The notes under the pieces: generated by a model
What the model saw: the letters and a program-made list of their open reading frames with translations, nothing else
Database searches by the model: none
What the model was told of the DNA's origin: nothing
Source: a virus
Length of the DNA: 64,000 bases
Reading direction: 5' to 3' (one strand)
IMG/VR virus record: IMGVR_UViG_3300032288_005212
Coordinates: 42,085 to 106,084 of that record
Program-made: the position numbers and the translations under genes
Shown here: piece after piece, positions 13,970-22,933 of the stretch
Layout: every line of letters begins with the position of its first letter
Numbering within the stretch: position 1 is the first letter of the stretch

Positions 13970-14544
13970 GCGATTTTTGGGAAAATAAACACAGACTAGA
14001 AGACTCGTATTGGCTAACTGGATCCGGTGTTGATACTTATTCTTTTTATCATAATATTAATTGGGAATTTTTTAAGGGTAAAAAAATACTAGAGATAGGT
14101 ATCGGTACTGGAAAATTTTTAAATCAGTGTAATAATAATTTTTTATTGTATGCTTCTGATATATCTACTATAGCTTTAAATAAAATAAACCATTTAGTAA
14201 TTAATTCTTATTTATCTAAAAATATAAAGCAGTGCCCAGAAGTAGATTTAGCAATTTGTCATTTAGTTTTTCAACATAACAATATATCAGAAGTAGAAAG
14301 AATAATAAATGATGTTAACTTAACTACAACTGGTATATTTAGCTTTCAATATGCTGAGTGTACAGATTTTAAATTAGCAAAAGAGAAAGATCCCAATATG
14401 GTACTAAATGAAACTCATTTTTTTCACTCTTACGAAGATATTGAAAATGCCATAAACAATAGCAATAAAAAATTATTACAACATCATGGTAGAGTTAAAG
14501 TTAGTACGGGTATACATTGGAATATTTGTAGAGTGTGCATATGA
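13966..14544 (+). CDS. Class I SAM-dependent methyltransferase (192 aa)
   Basis: The start is the ATG at 13966 (MSDFWENKHRLEDSYWLTGSG). KKILEIGIGTGKFLNQ is the SAM-binding motif I, YASDIS is motif post-I, and VDLAICHLVFQHN is motif II. Small methyltransferases of this type decorate sugars or glycan ends. It overlaps both neighbours by 4 bp in a coupled chain. Confidence 0.75.
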   Translation: MSDFWENKHRLEDSYWLTGSGVDTYSFYHNINWEFFKGKKILEIGIGTGKFLNQCNNNFLLYASDISTIALNKINHLVINSYLSKNIKQCPEVDLAICHLVFQHNNISEVERIINDVNLTTTGIFSFQYAECTDFKLAKEKDPNMVLNETHFFHSYEDIENAINNSNKKLLQHHGRVKVSTGIHWNICRVCI

Positions 14545-15263
14545 AAAATATAGAAGTCATATCCCTAATCTTTAAGTCTGTAGACTATTTAGATTTTATT
14601 GTTAATCAATTAAAAACAAACTGTAAAGCCGAAGGATGGGACGTAGGAGTACGCATTGTAGCTAATGATGCCAATGAAAAAGTTTTACATAGATTAAAAG
14701 ATAGCGATATACCTTATTCTATTTATAATGATCCATATCCAGATCAATATTACTTAAATAGAGTTTATAGATGCTGGAATTTTGCCGGTAAAAGTTCCGA
14801 GTATGATAACATATGTTTTGTAAATTCCGATATGGCGTTTAGCACTAATTGGCTAACTAACTTGCTAAAATTTCATGATGGAAAAAATATACCTACTAGC
14901 AGATTGGTTGAAAGCGGAAAAATGTTAAGTGGTATGCACGGCATTAGCTATGACTGTGGCAAACACCCTAAAATCTTTGATGCATCAAAGTGGGAATCTT
15001 ATGCTGAAGAAATCAAAGAAAATACTTGCCACAACGGTGGACTTTATATGCCATGTATATTTGAAAAATCAAGGTTTATAGAGAGCGGAATGTACCCTGA
15101 GGGAAACATATACGTTGATGGGGTTGGAACCTGTAACGGTAGAAAAATTTGTAGTGGCGATAGATGGTTTTTTAATAATTTAGAACAAAACTTTGGGATG
15201 AAACATATTACTGTGTTTAATTCTTTAGTGTATCATATACAGGAAGGTGAAATGGATGATTAA
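14541..15263 (+). CDS. Putative glycosyltransferase (240 aa), paralogue of the 15841-16611 gene
   Basis: The start is the ATG at 14541 (MKNIEVISLIFKSVDYLDFI). ICFVNSDMAFSTNWLTNLLKF carries the metal-binding D-x-D-like NSD and the acceptor loop, and its arrangement is repeated in the 15841-16611 protein (ATDHAFYTNWLANLLKH). The end has the ICSGDRWFFNNLE motif. Both probably add related sugars. Overlap with the previous gene is 4 bp. Confidence 0.65.
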   Translation: MKNIEVISLIFKSVDYLDFIVNQLKTNCKAEGWDVGVRIVANDANEKVLHRLKDSDIPYSIYNDPYPDQYYLNRVYRCWNFAGKSSEYDNICFVNSDMAFSTNWLTNLLKFHDGKNIPTSRLVESGKMLSGMHGISYDCGKHPKIFDASKWESYAEEIKENTCHNGGLYMPCIFEKSRFIESGMYPEGNIYVDGVGTCNGRKICSGDRWFFNNLEQNFGMKHITVFNSLVYHIQEGEMDD

Positions 15264-15840
15264 GTCAAACTGGGATGGAAGCAAAACTTTATCAATAGAC
15301 GGAACCGGTAGTCTTGCATCTGTGGACTGTAAAGTCGCACAAAACCTACATAAATTTATAGTTGATAATATCATAACAGAAGGTGCTATAATAGACTTTG
15401 GAGCAGGCCAAGGTTATTTTCAAAAATACTTTGAAGAAAATACTAATTTTGATGTGTGGTCTATCGAAGGTTATTCTGGATTGGATTTTAAAGCAAATAA
15501 AGATAAGTGGTTGCTCAGTAATCTCGGGACAAAGTTGACTCAGGAATATCACAAAAAATTTGACTTAGTAGTTTCTTTTGAATGTATAGAGCACATCCAT
15601 AAAACAGAGCAAGAAGTATTTTGGGAAAATGTATTTTTATGCTCTAATAAAGCTTTAATAGGAATACATACAGAAAATGAGGAACATGACGCCCATTGCT
15701 TTATAAGAAACACTGATTGGTGGGTGAATTTTTTTGAATCAAAAGGCTATAAGTACAAAATTCTTGGGCATTCTAAAGATTATTGGCCAGTTTGGCCAGA
15801 AGCACAGTGTTCTTTATTTGCATACTTAGAGGTACAATAA
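15256..15840 (+). CDS. Class I SAM-dependent methyltransferase (194 aa)
   Basis: The ATG at 15256 is preceded 8 bp upstream by AGGAAGG. A GTG at 15247 in the same frame is less likely. GAIIDFGAGQGYFQKYF is motif I, VWSIEGYSG motif post-I, and DLVVSFECIEHIHK motif II with the EHI/H pattern of small-molecule methyltransferases. It lies between two related glycosyltransferases, so a sugar O-methylation is likely. Confidence 0.75.
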   Translation: MIKSNWDGSKTLSIDGTGSLASVDCKVAQNLHKFIVDNIITEGAIIDFGAGQGYFQKYFEENTNFDVWSIEGYSGLDFKANKDKWLLSNLGTKLTQEYHKKFDLVVSFECIEHIHKTEQEVFWENVFLCSNKALIGIHTENEEHDAHCFIRNTDWWVNFFESKGYKYKILGHSKDYWPVWPEAQCSLFAYLEVQ

Positions 15841-16611
15841 GTGAAAAAGGTAGCTTTATACTGTCAAGTCGGCTCTGCAATTGATATGTTAGATTTTAGC
15901 ATAAATAATGCTATAAAAAATTCTGGCCTATCGAAGGAAGATTATGATATAATTTTTATATGCTGGAAAACTTCTGCGGAAGTTTATAGCTGGTTACATA
16001 AAAACAGTCATCACTATGAAGAAATGGACTATGATGAAGGAAAGGGGTTTTTATGGAACCTGTACAAAGGCTGGAATTTTGGATATGAAGTTGGTTATAA
16101 GTATTCAGATACAGTGTGCCCTATAGCTACTGACCACGCTTTTTATACTAATTGGTTAGCAAATTTATTAAAGCATCGACAAAATAATAGAATAGTTAAT
16201 TGCAAGTTGATAGAACCAGGCACCTTACCTTCTTTACACACAACTAAAAATTTTGGATTAACTACTAATACCGATTTTAAAGAGGAAGAATTTTTAAAAT
16301 TTTGTTCTACGATAAGTCAAGATAAATTAATTTTTGAGGATAATCTAGAGCCTTATTGGAAAAATAGAGGTGTAGGTGGTTCATACGGACATAGGCTTGA
16401 TGCTATGCCATTTATATGTCCAAAAGATGTTTGGGAAAGATTTGGGCCAATGCTACAAACAAAAAATTCTCATAGCGTAACAGGAGATACGGATTTTTTT
16501 GATAGGTGCAAAGCGGGTGGCGTAGAGGTAACTAAATCTTTAGATGCAATTAGTTATCATTGCGGCGGTATAGAGACAAAAAGAAATATGTCTAATAATA
16601 TTTACACTTGA
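15841..16611 (+). CDS. Putative glycosyltransferase (256 aa), GTG start
   Basis: GTG at 15841 follows the previous stop directly. KVALYCQVGSAIDMLDFSINNAI, a WNLYKGWNFGYEVGYKYSDT block and ATDHAFYTNWLANLLKH align with the 14541-15263 product, so a duplication occurred. The C-terminal TGDTDFFDRCKAGG resembles the ExDxxxR-type acceptor loop of GT2 enzymes. Substrate unknown. Confidence 0.6.
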   Translation: MKKVALYCQVGSAIDMLDFSINNAIKNSGLSKEDYDIIFICWKTSAEVYSWLHKNSHHYEEMDYDEGKGFLWNLYKGWNFGYEVGYKYSDTVCPIATDHAFYTNWLANLLKHRQNNRIVNCKLIEPGTLPSLHTTKNFGLTTNTDFKEEEFLKFCSTISQDKLIFEDNLEPYWKNRGVGGSYGHRLDAMPFICPKDVWERFGPMLQTKNSHSVTGDTDFFDRCKAGGVEVTKSLDAISYHCGGIETKRNMSNNIYT

Positions 16612-16618
16612 GGCTATT

Positions 16619-17416
16619 ATGATAAAAATAGGTATAATAGGTTTAGGCGTAATAGGTTCGGCGTGTAAGTACGGTTTTGAAAAGCTAGGGCATACAGTAT
16701 TAGTGCACGATATAAAACTCCAAACTAAATTGGAGGATTTAATTATCTGCGATATTATATATGTATGTGTTCCCACCCCCTCAGATTACTTGGGTAATTG
16801 CAATACGTCTATAGTGGAACAAGTAGTATATGCTTTAAAAAATTTAAATTACCAGAATATAGTTGCTATAAAATCTACGGTTAAACCAACTACAACACAG
16901 AAACTTATTGATGACACTAATTTATCTATTTGTTTTGTTCCAGAGTTTTTAAGAGAAAGATGCGCTATAGCCGATTTCACGGAAAACCACGACTTATTAG
17001 CAATTGGAACAGAAGATAACGATGTATTCAATAGAGTAAAAGAATGTCATGGATTTTTTCCAAGGAATATTATAAAGTTAACCCCAACAGAAGCAGAAAT
17101 ATTAAAGTACTACTCTAACACCTTTAATGCCTTAAAAGTTATTTTTGCTAATGAGATGTATGAAGTCTGTAAAAAAATAGGCGCTAACTACACAAAAGTT
17201 AAAGATACTTATATTTTACGAAATACTACTAAAGATATGTATTTAGATGTGAATGATAATTTTAGAGGCTACGCTGGAGTATGTCTACCAAAAGATACAA
17301 AAGCACTCAGTATGTTTATTAAGGATCTCGGCCTAGACTTAAAATTGTTTGAAACTTTAGAGCAAGAAAATGAGAAATTTAAAAAGACAGTGTTTGATGG
17401 TATGAGGCTAGAATGA
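16619..17416 (+). CDS. UDP-sugar 6-dehydrogenase family protein, shortened (265 aa)
   Basis: MIKIGIIGLGVIGSAC is the NAD-binding start. YVCVPTPSD, KSTVKPTTT, VPEFLRE and TPTEAEILKYYSNTFNALKVIFANEMYE are the standard motifs of UDP-glucose/UDP-ManNAc dehydrogenases, and C222 in GYAGVCLPKD is the catalytic thiol. Normal members reach about 400-450 residues with a C-terminal UDP-binding Rossmann domain. This one ends about 45 residues after the Cys, so that domain is missing. It may be active on a different nucleotide sugar, need a partner, or be non-functional. Confidence 0.8.
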   Translation: MIKIGIIGLGVIGSACKYGFEKLGHTVLVHDIKLQTKLEDLIICDIIYVCVPTPSDYLGNCNTSIVEQVVYALKNLNYQNIVAIKSTVKPTTTQKLIDDTNLSICFVPEFLRERCAIADFTENHDLLAIGTEDNDVFNRVKECHGFFPRNIIKLTPTEAEILKYYSNTFNALKVIFANEMYEVCKKIGANYTKVKDTYILRNTTKDMYLDVNDNFRGYAGVCLPKDTKALSMFIKDLGLDLKLFETLEQENEKFKKTVFDGMRLE

Positions 17417-18441
17417 AAAAAGTTCTGTTAACTGGTAGTGAAGGATTTATTGGTTCTTATATATGTAATGAATTATTGGATTACAACTATGTTGTAGTTG
17501 GGGTTGATAACTATTCTAAATATGGAAAAATTATTAGGCCACATAATTCCCATAAAAACTTTAAATTATATAATGAAGATATACTGTCTAGCAATTTCCT
17601 AAAAATAGTTAACAATGAAAAACCGGATATTATTATAGCTGGGGCAGCTATGATAGGCGGAATTTCCTATTTTCATAAATATGCTTATGACCTGTTAGCT
17701 ACAAATGAAAGAATACTAGCACAAACTTTTGATGCCGCAATATGTGGGCATAAAGAAGGCTGGCTCGAAAGAATAATTGTTATGTCTAGTTCTATGGTTT
17801 TTGAAGAGACGTCAATTTATCCTACCCCAGAAACAGAAATAAAGAAATGTCCCCCGCCTTCCTCTACTTATGGGTTTCAGAAGCTGGCATCCGAATATTT
17901 TGCAAAAGGGGCGTTTGAGCAATACGGATTACCTTATACAATACTTAGGCCTTTTAATTGTGTTGGTATTGGAGAGGAAGATTCAATATCAGAACATGAG
18001 GTTACATCTGGTAATATTAAATTATTGATGTCGCACGTTCTCCCAGATTTAGTTAATAAAATATTAAAAAAACAGTACCCATTACACATATTAGGAGACG
18101 GAGGCCAGGTTAGGTGTTACACTAATGGTGTAGACCTAGCAAGAGGCGTTAGGCTCGCTATTGAGTCTGATAAAGCCATAAATAATGATTTTAATTTATC
18201 TACAGAAGTATCTACTAGCGTCCTAGAATTGGCGGAGTTAATTTGGGAATTGATTAATCCAGAAAAACCTTTTAAATATGTTTCTGACGCTGCTTTTGAT
18301 TATGATGTTCAAAAAAGAATTCCAGACGTAAGCAAGGCTAGAGATATTTTAAATTTTGAGGCTAAAGTTTCCTTGGAGGAATCCGTTATAGAAGTTATAA
18401 ATTATATGAGTAAGAAGCATGAAAGAAATACAGTTATGTAA
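17413..18441 (+). CDS. NAD-dependent epimerase/dehydratase, GDP-fucose-synthase-like (342 aa)
   Basis: MKKVLLTGSEGFIGSYI is the G-x-x-G-x-x-G cofactor motif of extended short-chain dehydrogenases. MSSSMVF and YGFQKLASEYF give the Ser and the Y-x-x-x-K catalytic pair, and ILRPFNCVG and GDGGQVRCYTNGVDLARGV are substrate-side motifs. It likely interconverts or reduces a nucleotide-activated sugar. The ATG overlaps the previous TGA. The end overlaps the next gene by 23 bp. Confidence 0.8.
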   Translation: MKKVLLTGSEGFIGSYICNELLDYNYVVVGVDNYSKYGKIIRPHNSHKNFKLYNEDILSSNFLKIVNNEKPDIIIAGAAMIGGISYFHKYAYDLLATNERILAQTFDAAICGHKEGWLERIIVMSSSMVFEETSIYPTPETEIKKCPPPSSTYGFQKLASEYFAKGAFEQYGLPYTILRPFNCVGIGEEDSISEHEVTSGNIKLLMSHVLPDLVNKILKKQYPLHILGDGGQVRCYTNGVDLARGVRLAIESDKAINNDFNLSTEVSTSVLELAELIWELINPEKPFKYVSDAAFDYDVQKRIPDVSKARDILNFEAKVSLEESVIEVINYMSKKHERNTVM

Positions 18442-19078
18442 ATCAAAAATAAACGCTATAGACCTATACAGTATATACTGTCAAGTTGATACAGAAGGTA
18501 AATGGGCAGACGGCTGGAATAAATTTTTGAATGCTAAATCAGGGGAATGGCACGGCCACTATAAACTTTTAGCTTATTTATCAACTTTTTTTAGCCCAGG
18601 AGACACTTTATTAGATATAGGAACATTAACAGGAGCGTCTAGTCTAGCGCTGTCTTTTAACGAAACTGTAAAAGTTTATTCTTTTGATCTTGCCAAGCAA
18701 ACTTTTCATTCAGGAAACCCTGGTGATAGTAGGTACATTTATGAATCAGATGAGCAAGTGTTAGCAAAAAATACAAGAGAAAATATTACCTATATTGTAG
18801 GAGATTGTCTACAACATGGTAAATTATTACTAAACTCATCTTTAATATACGTCGATATAGACCATAGCGGAGAAATAGAGGCCAATATTTTGAATTTCTT
18901 GCACAGTAATAATTGGAGAGGTATAGTAATATTAGATGATATTTATTGGACAACTATGCAACCTCTTTGGAGCAGTATTCCTGAAAAAATGAAACTAGAC
19001 ATTAGTATCTACGGCAATGGCAAGGACGGAACAGGGCTCATTAACTTTGGAAATATTTATTCGGTGACCTATGAATAA
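18419..19078 (+). CDS. SAM-dependent methyltransferase-like protein (219 aa)
   Basis: DTLLDIGTLTGASSLAL is SAM motif I, VYSFDLAK is post-I, YIVGDCLQHGKLL is motif II, and SLIYVDIDHSGEIEANIL followed by IVILDDIYW matches the D-D-x-H/W pattern of O-methyltransferases of the rhamnosyl or cephalosporin-hydroxylase-like kind. Product and acceptor unknown. The start overlaps the epimerase end. Confidence 0.65.
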   Translation: MKEIQLCKSKINAIDLYSIYCQVDTEGKWADGWNKFLNAKSGEWHGHYKLLAYLSTFFSPGDTLLDIGTLTGASSLALSFNETVKVYSFDLAKQTFHSGNPGDSRYIYESDEQVLAKNTRENITYIVGDCLQHGKLLLNSSLIYVDIDHSGEIEANILNFLHSNNWRGIVILDDIYWTTMQPLWSSIPEKMKLDISIYGNGKDGTGLINFGNIYSVTYE

Positions 19079-19427
19079 TATAAGCTATCTAATAGAACAA
19101 ATAATATTAAATTCTATACAAGAATATGACGGTACTTACGACTCTGACAATTCTTTTAAAGAACTAGTTTCGATAGGCGAATTGGTAGATAGATTGTCCA
19201 TAGTAAATTTTAAACTTTATAAATTAAAAGATGAAGTAATGATGAGACCAGAGGATACGAACTTTAAAGCGTGGGCGTCCACAGAAGATGTAAAATTAGT
19301 TATTGAAAGGTCAAGACTAAAAAAGTGCATAGATGAGAAATTAATTTTTATGATACACAAAATTTATAATAATGATTTTTTGGCAGGCTTTAACTCCGAA
19401 GTTAAAAAATACGGTAATCAAATATGA
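19071..19427 (+). CDS. Hypothetical helical protein of the glycan island (118 aa)
   Basis: The product is helical and charged, with SIGELVDRLSIVNFKLYKLKDE and a later IERSRLKKCIDEKL. I recall small proteins with an 'ELIDRLSIxxxKxxx' block encoded next to bacterial glycosyltransferases, annotated only as domains of unknown function. It overlaps both neighbours (8 and 4 bp), which ties it to sugar synthesis. Confidence 0.55.
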   Translation: MNNISYLIEQIILNSIQEYDGTYDSDNSFKELVSIGELVDRLSIVNFKLYKLKDEVMMRPEDTNFKAWASTEDVKLVIERSRLKKCIDEKLIFMIHKIYNNDFLAGFNSEVKKYGNQI

Positions 19428-20449
19428 AGTGCTTAGTTATATTGGGGACTAGACCCGAAGCAATAAGGTTATACCATACTATAAAAGAACTTAATCCTTA
19501 CAAAATATTTTGGACAGGCCAAAATTTTTCCAAGAATTTAAGTACAGATATTATTCAAGATCCTAGATTTGATAATATTTATAAAGATATGGTATTGTCT
19601 TCTATAGAAGAAACAGATTTTTTTCAACAATTTACAAAAATGTTGTTAAATATCGATAGTTTTATAAAACAATGTAGCCCAGACAAAATTTTAATTCTAG
19701 GAGATACTAACTCTAGTTTAGCCGCTGCTTTAGCTGCTAAAAAGAATGATATTCCGTTATACCATATGGAAGCTGGGAATAGATGTTATAACCCCAAATC
19801 TCCGGAAGAGATTAATAGGAGAATGATAGATAGTATCGCTGACGTACATTTATGCTATACTAAATTCGCTAAACAAAACTTATTAAATGAAGGTGTGCCG
19901 CTAAATAAAATTCATGTAATTGGTAACCCAATGGCCGAGTTTCCAGAACTCCATTCATATGATACAAAAGAAAAAAGTCAGGTACTGGTTACTTTACATA
20001 GAAAAGAGAATGAAGAGTATTTACCGAATTTACTTAATTTTTTTAATAGTTTAAATTCTAAAGTCAAAGTTAAATTAGTATTACATCCAAGATATTATAA
20101 ATTTTTTACTGAAAAATTTACCGATGTGGTTCCAAGCGTAAACTTTTCTGATTTTGTAAAGTTACAGCAAGAGTCGAGCTTAATAATAACAGATTCTGGT
20201 ACCGTATGTGAAGAAGCCGCTATTCTTAAAAAACCTTGCCTAATAATAAGAGAAACAACAGAGAGACCAGAACTTTTAGAGTTAGGTAGCACAATTTTGG
20301 GGGATATAAAAAACACAGATAATCTATTAAGCAGCTCAGACGCTTTATTAAATTTAACACGAGACTGGGACTTACCAGATGAGTACAAGTATCAAAAAGT
20401 TTCTAAGAAAGTAAAAACTATTCTATTAAGTAAGCAAAACTATATATGA
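19424..20449 (+). CDS. wecB: UDP-GlcNAc 2-epimerase (WecB/CapG-like, 341 aa)
   Basis: LGTRPEAIRLYH at the start, LGDTNSSLAAALAAKKNDIPLYHMEAGNR, a PEEINRRMIDSIAD block, ITDSGTVCEEAAILKKPCLIIRETTERPE, and VLVTLHRKEN are hallmarks of the non-hydrolysing UDP-N-acetylglucosamine 2-epimerase family. It converts UDP-GlcNAc to UDP-ManNAc, or acts on C2 of a related 2-acetamido sugar. In the company of the 4,6-dehydratase (21177) and RmlD-like reductase (22154) it probably acts as the final C2-epimerase of a 6-deoxy-L-aminosugar route. Confidence 0.88.
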   Translation: MKCLVILGTRPEAIRLYHTIKELNPYKIFWTGQNFSKNLSTDIIQDPRFDNIYKDMVLSSIEETDFFQQFTKMLLNIDSFIKQCSPDKILILGDTNSSLAAALAAKKNDIPLYHMEAGNRCYNPKSPEEINRRMIDSIADVHLCYTKFAKQNLLNEGVPLNKIHVIGNPMAEFPELHSYDTKEKSQVLVTLHRKENEEYLPNLLNFFNSLNSKVKVKLVLHPRYYKFFTEKFTDVVPSVNFSDFVKLQQESSLIITDSGTVCEEAAILKKPCLIIRETTERPELLELGSTILGDIKNTDNLLSSSDALLNLTRDWDLPDEYKYQKVSKKVKTILLSKQNYI

Positions 20450-21165
20450 TAAATTTACAAAAGTTAAGCCTAGAAGAACTTAGAGATAGTTTTACAACCT
20501 CTTACCCATTTAATTATTTGGTTCTGGATAATTTTCTTGAGGAGAAAATAGCGGACAGCATATTAAACGATTTAAATACTGATGACTATTCGACTTGGGA
20601 TAAGAGAGCCGATGCTGGAGTACAAGTAAAAGATCGTTCCAATTGGAAGAATGATGCGGATGTGCCGCAGTCTACAAGAAATTTAATTCAGTACTTAAAC
20701 TCAGGAGATTTTTTACGGTGGCTATCAGAAGCCACAGGCATTCAAGGAATTATTCCAGACCCGTATCTTACCGGAGGAGGGTTTAATAAAATTAATAGGG
20801 GCGGCACTCTTGCTATACACGCTGACGGTAATTGGCATGATTTGATGGCAGTACACCGCAGGCTTAATTTAATTATATACCTAAATAAAAATTGGTTGCC
20901 AGAATGGGGCGGCAATCTTGAGCTATGGTCTAATAAAGATAGTAGGCCAGATAAATGTGAAAAAGAAATTGAGCCTTATTTTAATAGGCTGGTATTATTT
21001 AAAACTGATGATTACAGTTTTCATGGCCACCCAAAGCAACTAAACTGCCCAGAAAATGTTTCAAGAAAATCTTTGATATTGTATTATTATACAAGCACCA
21101 GACCCAGTACAGAAGTTGAGTCTTTAGAGAATAAGCACAGAGCTATATTTCATAAATCCGTATAA
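20446..21165 (+). CDS. 2-oxoglutarate/Fe(II)-dependent oxygenase (239 aa)
   Basis: H125-x-D127 (AIHADGNW), a distal His (H193 or H195, in FHGHPKQL) and a following Arg in VSRKSLILYYYT (R207) give the facial triad and 2-oxoglutarate-binding residue of the prolyl-4-hydroxylase-like superfamily. The sequence RRLNLIIYLNKNWLPEWGGNLELW is also typical. It may hydroxylate a sugar or a tail protein; the target is unknown. It overlaps the epimerase end by 4 bp. Confidence 0.8.
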   Translation: MINLQKLSLEELRDSFTTSYPFNYLVLDNFLEEKIADSILNDLNTDDYSTWDKRADAGVQVKDRSNWKNDADVPQSTRNLIQYLNSGDFLRWLSEATGIQGIIPDPYLTGGGFNKINRGGTLAIHADGNWHDLMAVHRRLNLIIYLNKNWLPEWGGNLELWSNKDSRPDKCEKEIEPYFNRLVLFKTDDYSFHGHPKQLNCPENVSRKSLILYYYTSTRPSTEVESLENKHRAIFHKSV

Positions 21166-21176
21166 GAGGAAAAATA

Positions 21177-22157
21177 ATGTTTAATAATTCTACTGTATTA
21201 ATAACTGGCGGCACTGGTTCTTGGGGTCAAACACTAACCACAAAATTAATTGAACTATATAGCCCTAAAAAAATTATTATATTTTCTAGGGGAGAATTAC
21301 AACAAGTATTAATGCAAAGAAAGTTTAATAATCCTATTATCCAATATATAATAGGAGACGTAAGAGACTATGAAGCTATAAAATTTGCTACACTTGGCGT
21401 AGATTATGTTTTTCACCTGGCTGCATTGAAACACGTTCCAATATGTGAAAATCAACCACAAGAAGCTATAAAAACTAATATAACAGGCACTACAAATGTT
21501 ATCAATGCAGCAATACTTAATAAAGTAAAAAAAGTAATAGATGTATCTACAGATAAAGCAGTAGACCCTATTAATTTATATGGTATGACAAAGGCTGTAG
21601 GAGAAAAAGCAATAATTCAAGCAAACGACCTCAGCTCGCATACAAAATTTGTATGCGTGCGCGGAGGAAACGTAATGGGATCAAACGGTAGTGTGATTCC
21701 ATTTTTCATAGAGCAGATTAAATCTGGCGGACCAATTACTATCACAGACTCCAATATGACTAGATTTTTCTTAACTTTAAATGAAGCTATTGGATTATTA
21801 TTTAAAGCAGCAGAAGATAGCATTGGAGGAGAAACATTTGTTATGAAAATGCCTTCTTGCTACATAGAAGATATCGCGTCTATCCTAATGCAAAAATACG
21901 GTATAGTGCCTATAAAGGATATCGGTATGAGGCCAGGGGAAAAGCTAGATGAAGTACTAATCTCAAAAAATGAGGCTAATCTATCTTACTGCTATGATGA
22001 TAATTACTATGTTATTCTACCAAATGTTTATAATAATTTGTTAAATGAGAAGTATTCTAACTTAGAAGTATTCCCTTACGAAGAATTTTCGTCAAGCACA
22101 TTTATCATGAACGACGAAGAAATCTCTTCTATGTTGTCTAAGGGAGGATTCCTGTGA
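21177..22157 (+). CDS. UDP-GlcNAc 4,6-dehydratase, PseB/CapE/WbvB-like (326 aa)
   Basis: TVLITGGTGSWGQTL is the NADP motif, DVRDYEAI, VFHLAALKHVP, STDKAVDPINLYGMTKAVGEK (catalytic Y-x-x-x-K and an unusual DK/M pair) and VRGGNVMGSNGSVIPFF are the family's signatures. The enzyme removes water from UDP-GlcNAc to give a 4-keto-6-deoxy intermediate, in the inverting members with C5 epimerisation. Neighbouring reductase and C2-epimerase genes suggest an L-series 2-acetamido-2,6-dideoxy sugar. Confidence 0.88.
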   Translation: MFNNSTVLITGGTGSWGQTLTTKLIELYSPKKIIIFSRGELQQVLMQRKFNNPIIQYIIGDVRDYEAIKFATLGVDYVFHLAALKHVPICENQPQEAIKTNITGTTNVINAAILNKVKKVIDVSTDKAVDPINLYGMTKAVGEKAIIQANDLSSHTKFVCVRGGNVMGSNGSVIPFFIEQIKSGGPITITDSNMTRFFLTLNEAIGLLFKAAEDSIGGETFVMKMPSCYIEDIASILMQKYGIVPIKDIGMRPGEKLDEVLISKNEANLSYCYDDNYYVILPNVYNNLLNEKYSNLEVFPYEEFSSSTFIMNDEEISSMLSKGGFL

Positions 22158-22933
22158 GCATTTTAGTGTTGGGCGGGGAAGGTATGGCAGGTTGGATGAT
22201 CGGAAATTTCCTGTCTAGAAAACACTCTGTATTAGTAACTACACGAGCAGATTTTGATGTTGAGAAAAGTTTAAAGCTTCCTGCAGGGTTTGATTACATA
22301 GTAAATTGTATAGGACTACTTTTGAACGACTCTAAAATTAACCCTGCAAAAACAATGTATGTTAATTCCTATTTTCCAAAATACCTGGAAAGGTTCTATA
22401 GAGATAGCAATACTAAAATAATACATTTATCTACAGATTGTGTATTTAACGGTACCAAAGGAAATTATCTAGAAACAGATTTGCCAAATGAGCTTGGAGT
22501 ATATGGTTTGTCGAAGTCTCTAGGTGAGATAGATAATAATAAAGATTTAACTCTAAGGGTTAGCATTATAGGCCCAGAGATAAGGCATCCAAGCAAAAGA
22601 AGCGGGCTTTTAAATTGGATACTTACTACAAAAGAAACACAACTAAACGGCTGGGTAAATGCACATTGGAATGGGATTACAACTTTAGAATTAGCTAAGT
22701 GTATAGACCAGTTTATAAAAAACCCAATAATTAGTGGAATATATCACCCAACTAATGAAACTATAACTAAGTACGAATTGCTAAATAAAATAAATTATAA
22801 ATATAATTTGGGAAAAGTTATAGTAAAATCTAATGCAGAAAAAAATATTGATAAAACTTTGCGGAATACAAAAGGATTTTTTAACGTATCATCTTATGAT
22901 ACACAGTTGGAAGAATTAAGAGCGTATATATGA
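22154..22933 (+). CDS. RmlD/WbvR-like nucleotide-sugar reductase (259 aa)
   Basis: SILVLGGEGMAGWMIGNFL is the cofactor loop. YIVNCIGLL, HLSTDCVFNGTKGNYLETD and YGLSKSLGE (Y-x-x-x-K) match dTDP-4-dehydrorhamnose reductase. The GTG start overlaps the previous TGA. In this context it would reduce the 4-keto intermediate made by the 21177 gene product. It lacks the cupin domain of CapF, so it fits WbvR better than CapF. Confidence 0.82.
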   Translation: MSILVLGGEGMAGWMIGNFLSRKHSVLVTTRADFDVEKSLKLPAGFDYIVNCIGLLLNDSKINPAKTMYVNSYFPKYLERFYRDSNTKIIHLSTDCVFNGTKGNYLETDLPNELGVYGLSKSLGEIDNNKDLTLRVSIIGPEIRHPSKRSGLLNWILTTKETQLNGWVNAHWNGITTLELAKCIDQFIKNPIISGIYHPTNETITKYELLNKINYKYNLGKVIVKSNAEKNIDKTLRNTKGFFNVSSYDTQLEELRAYI

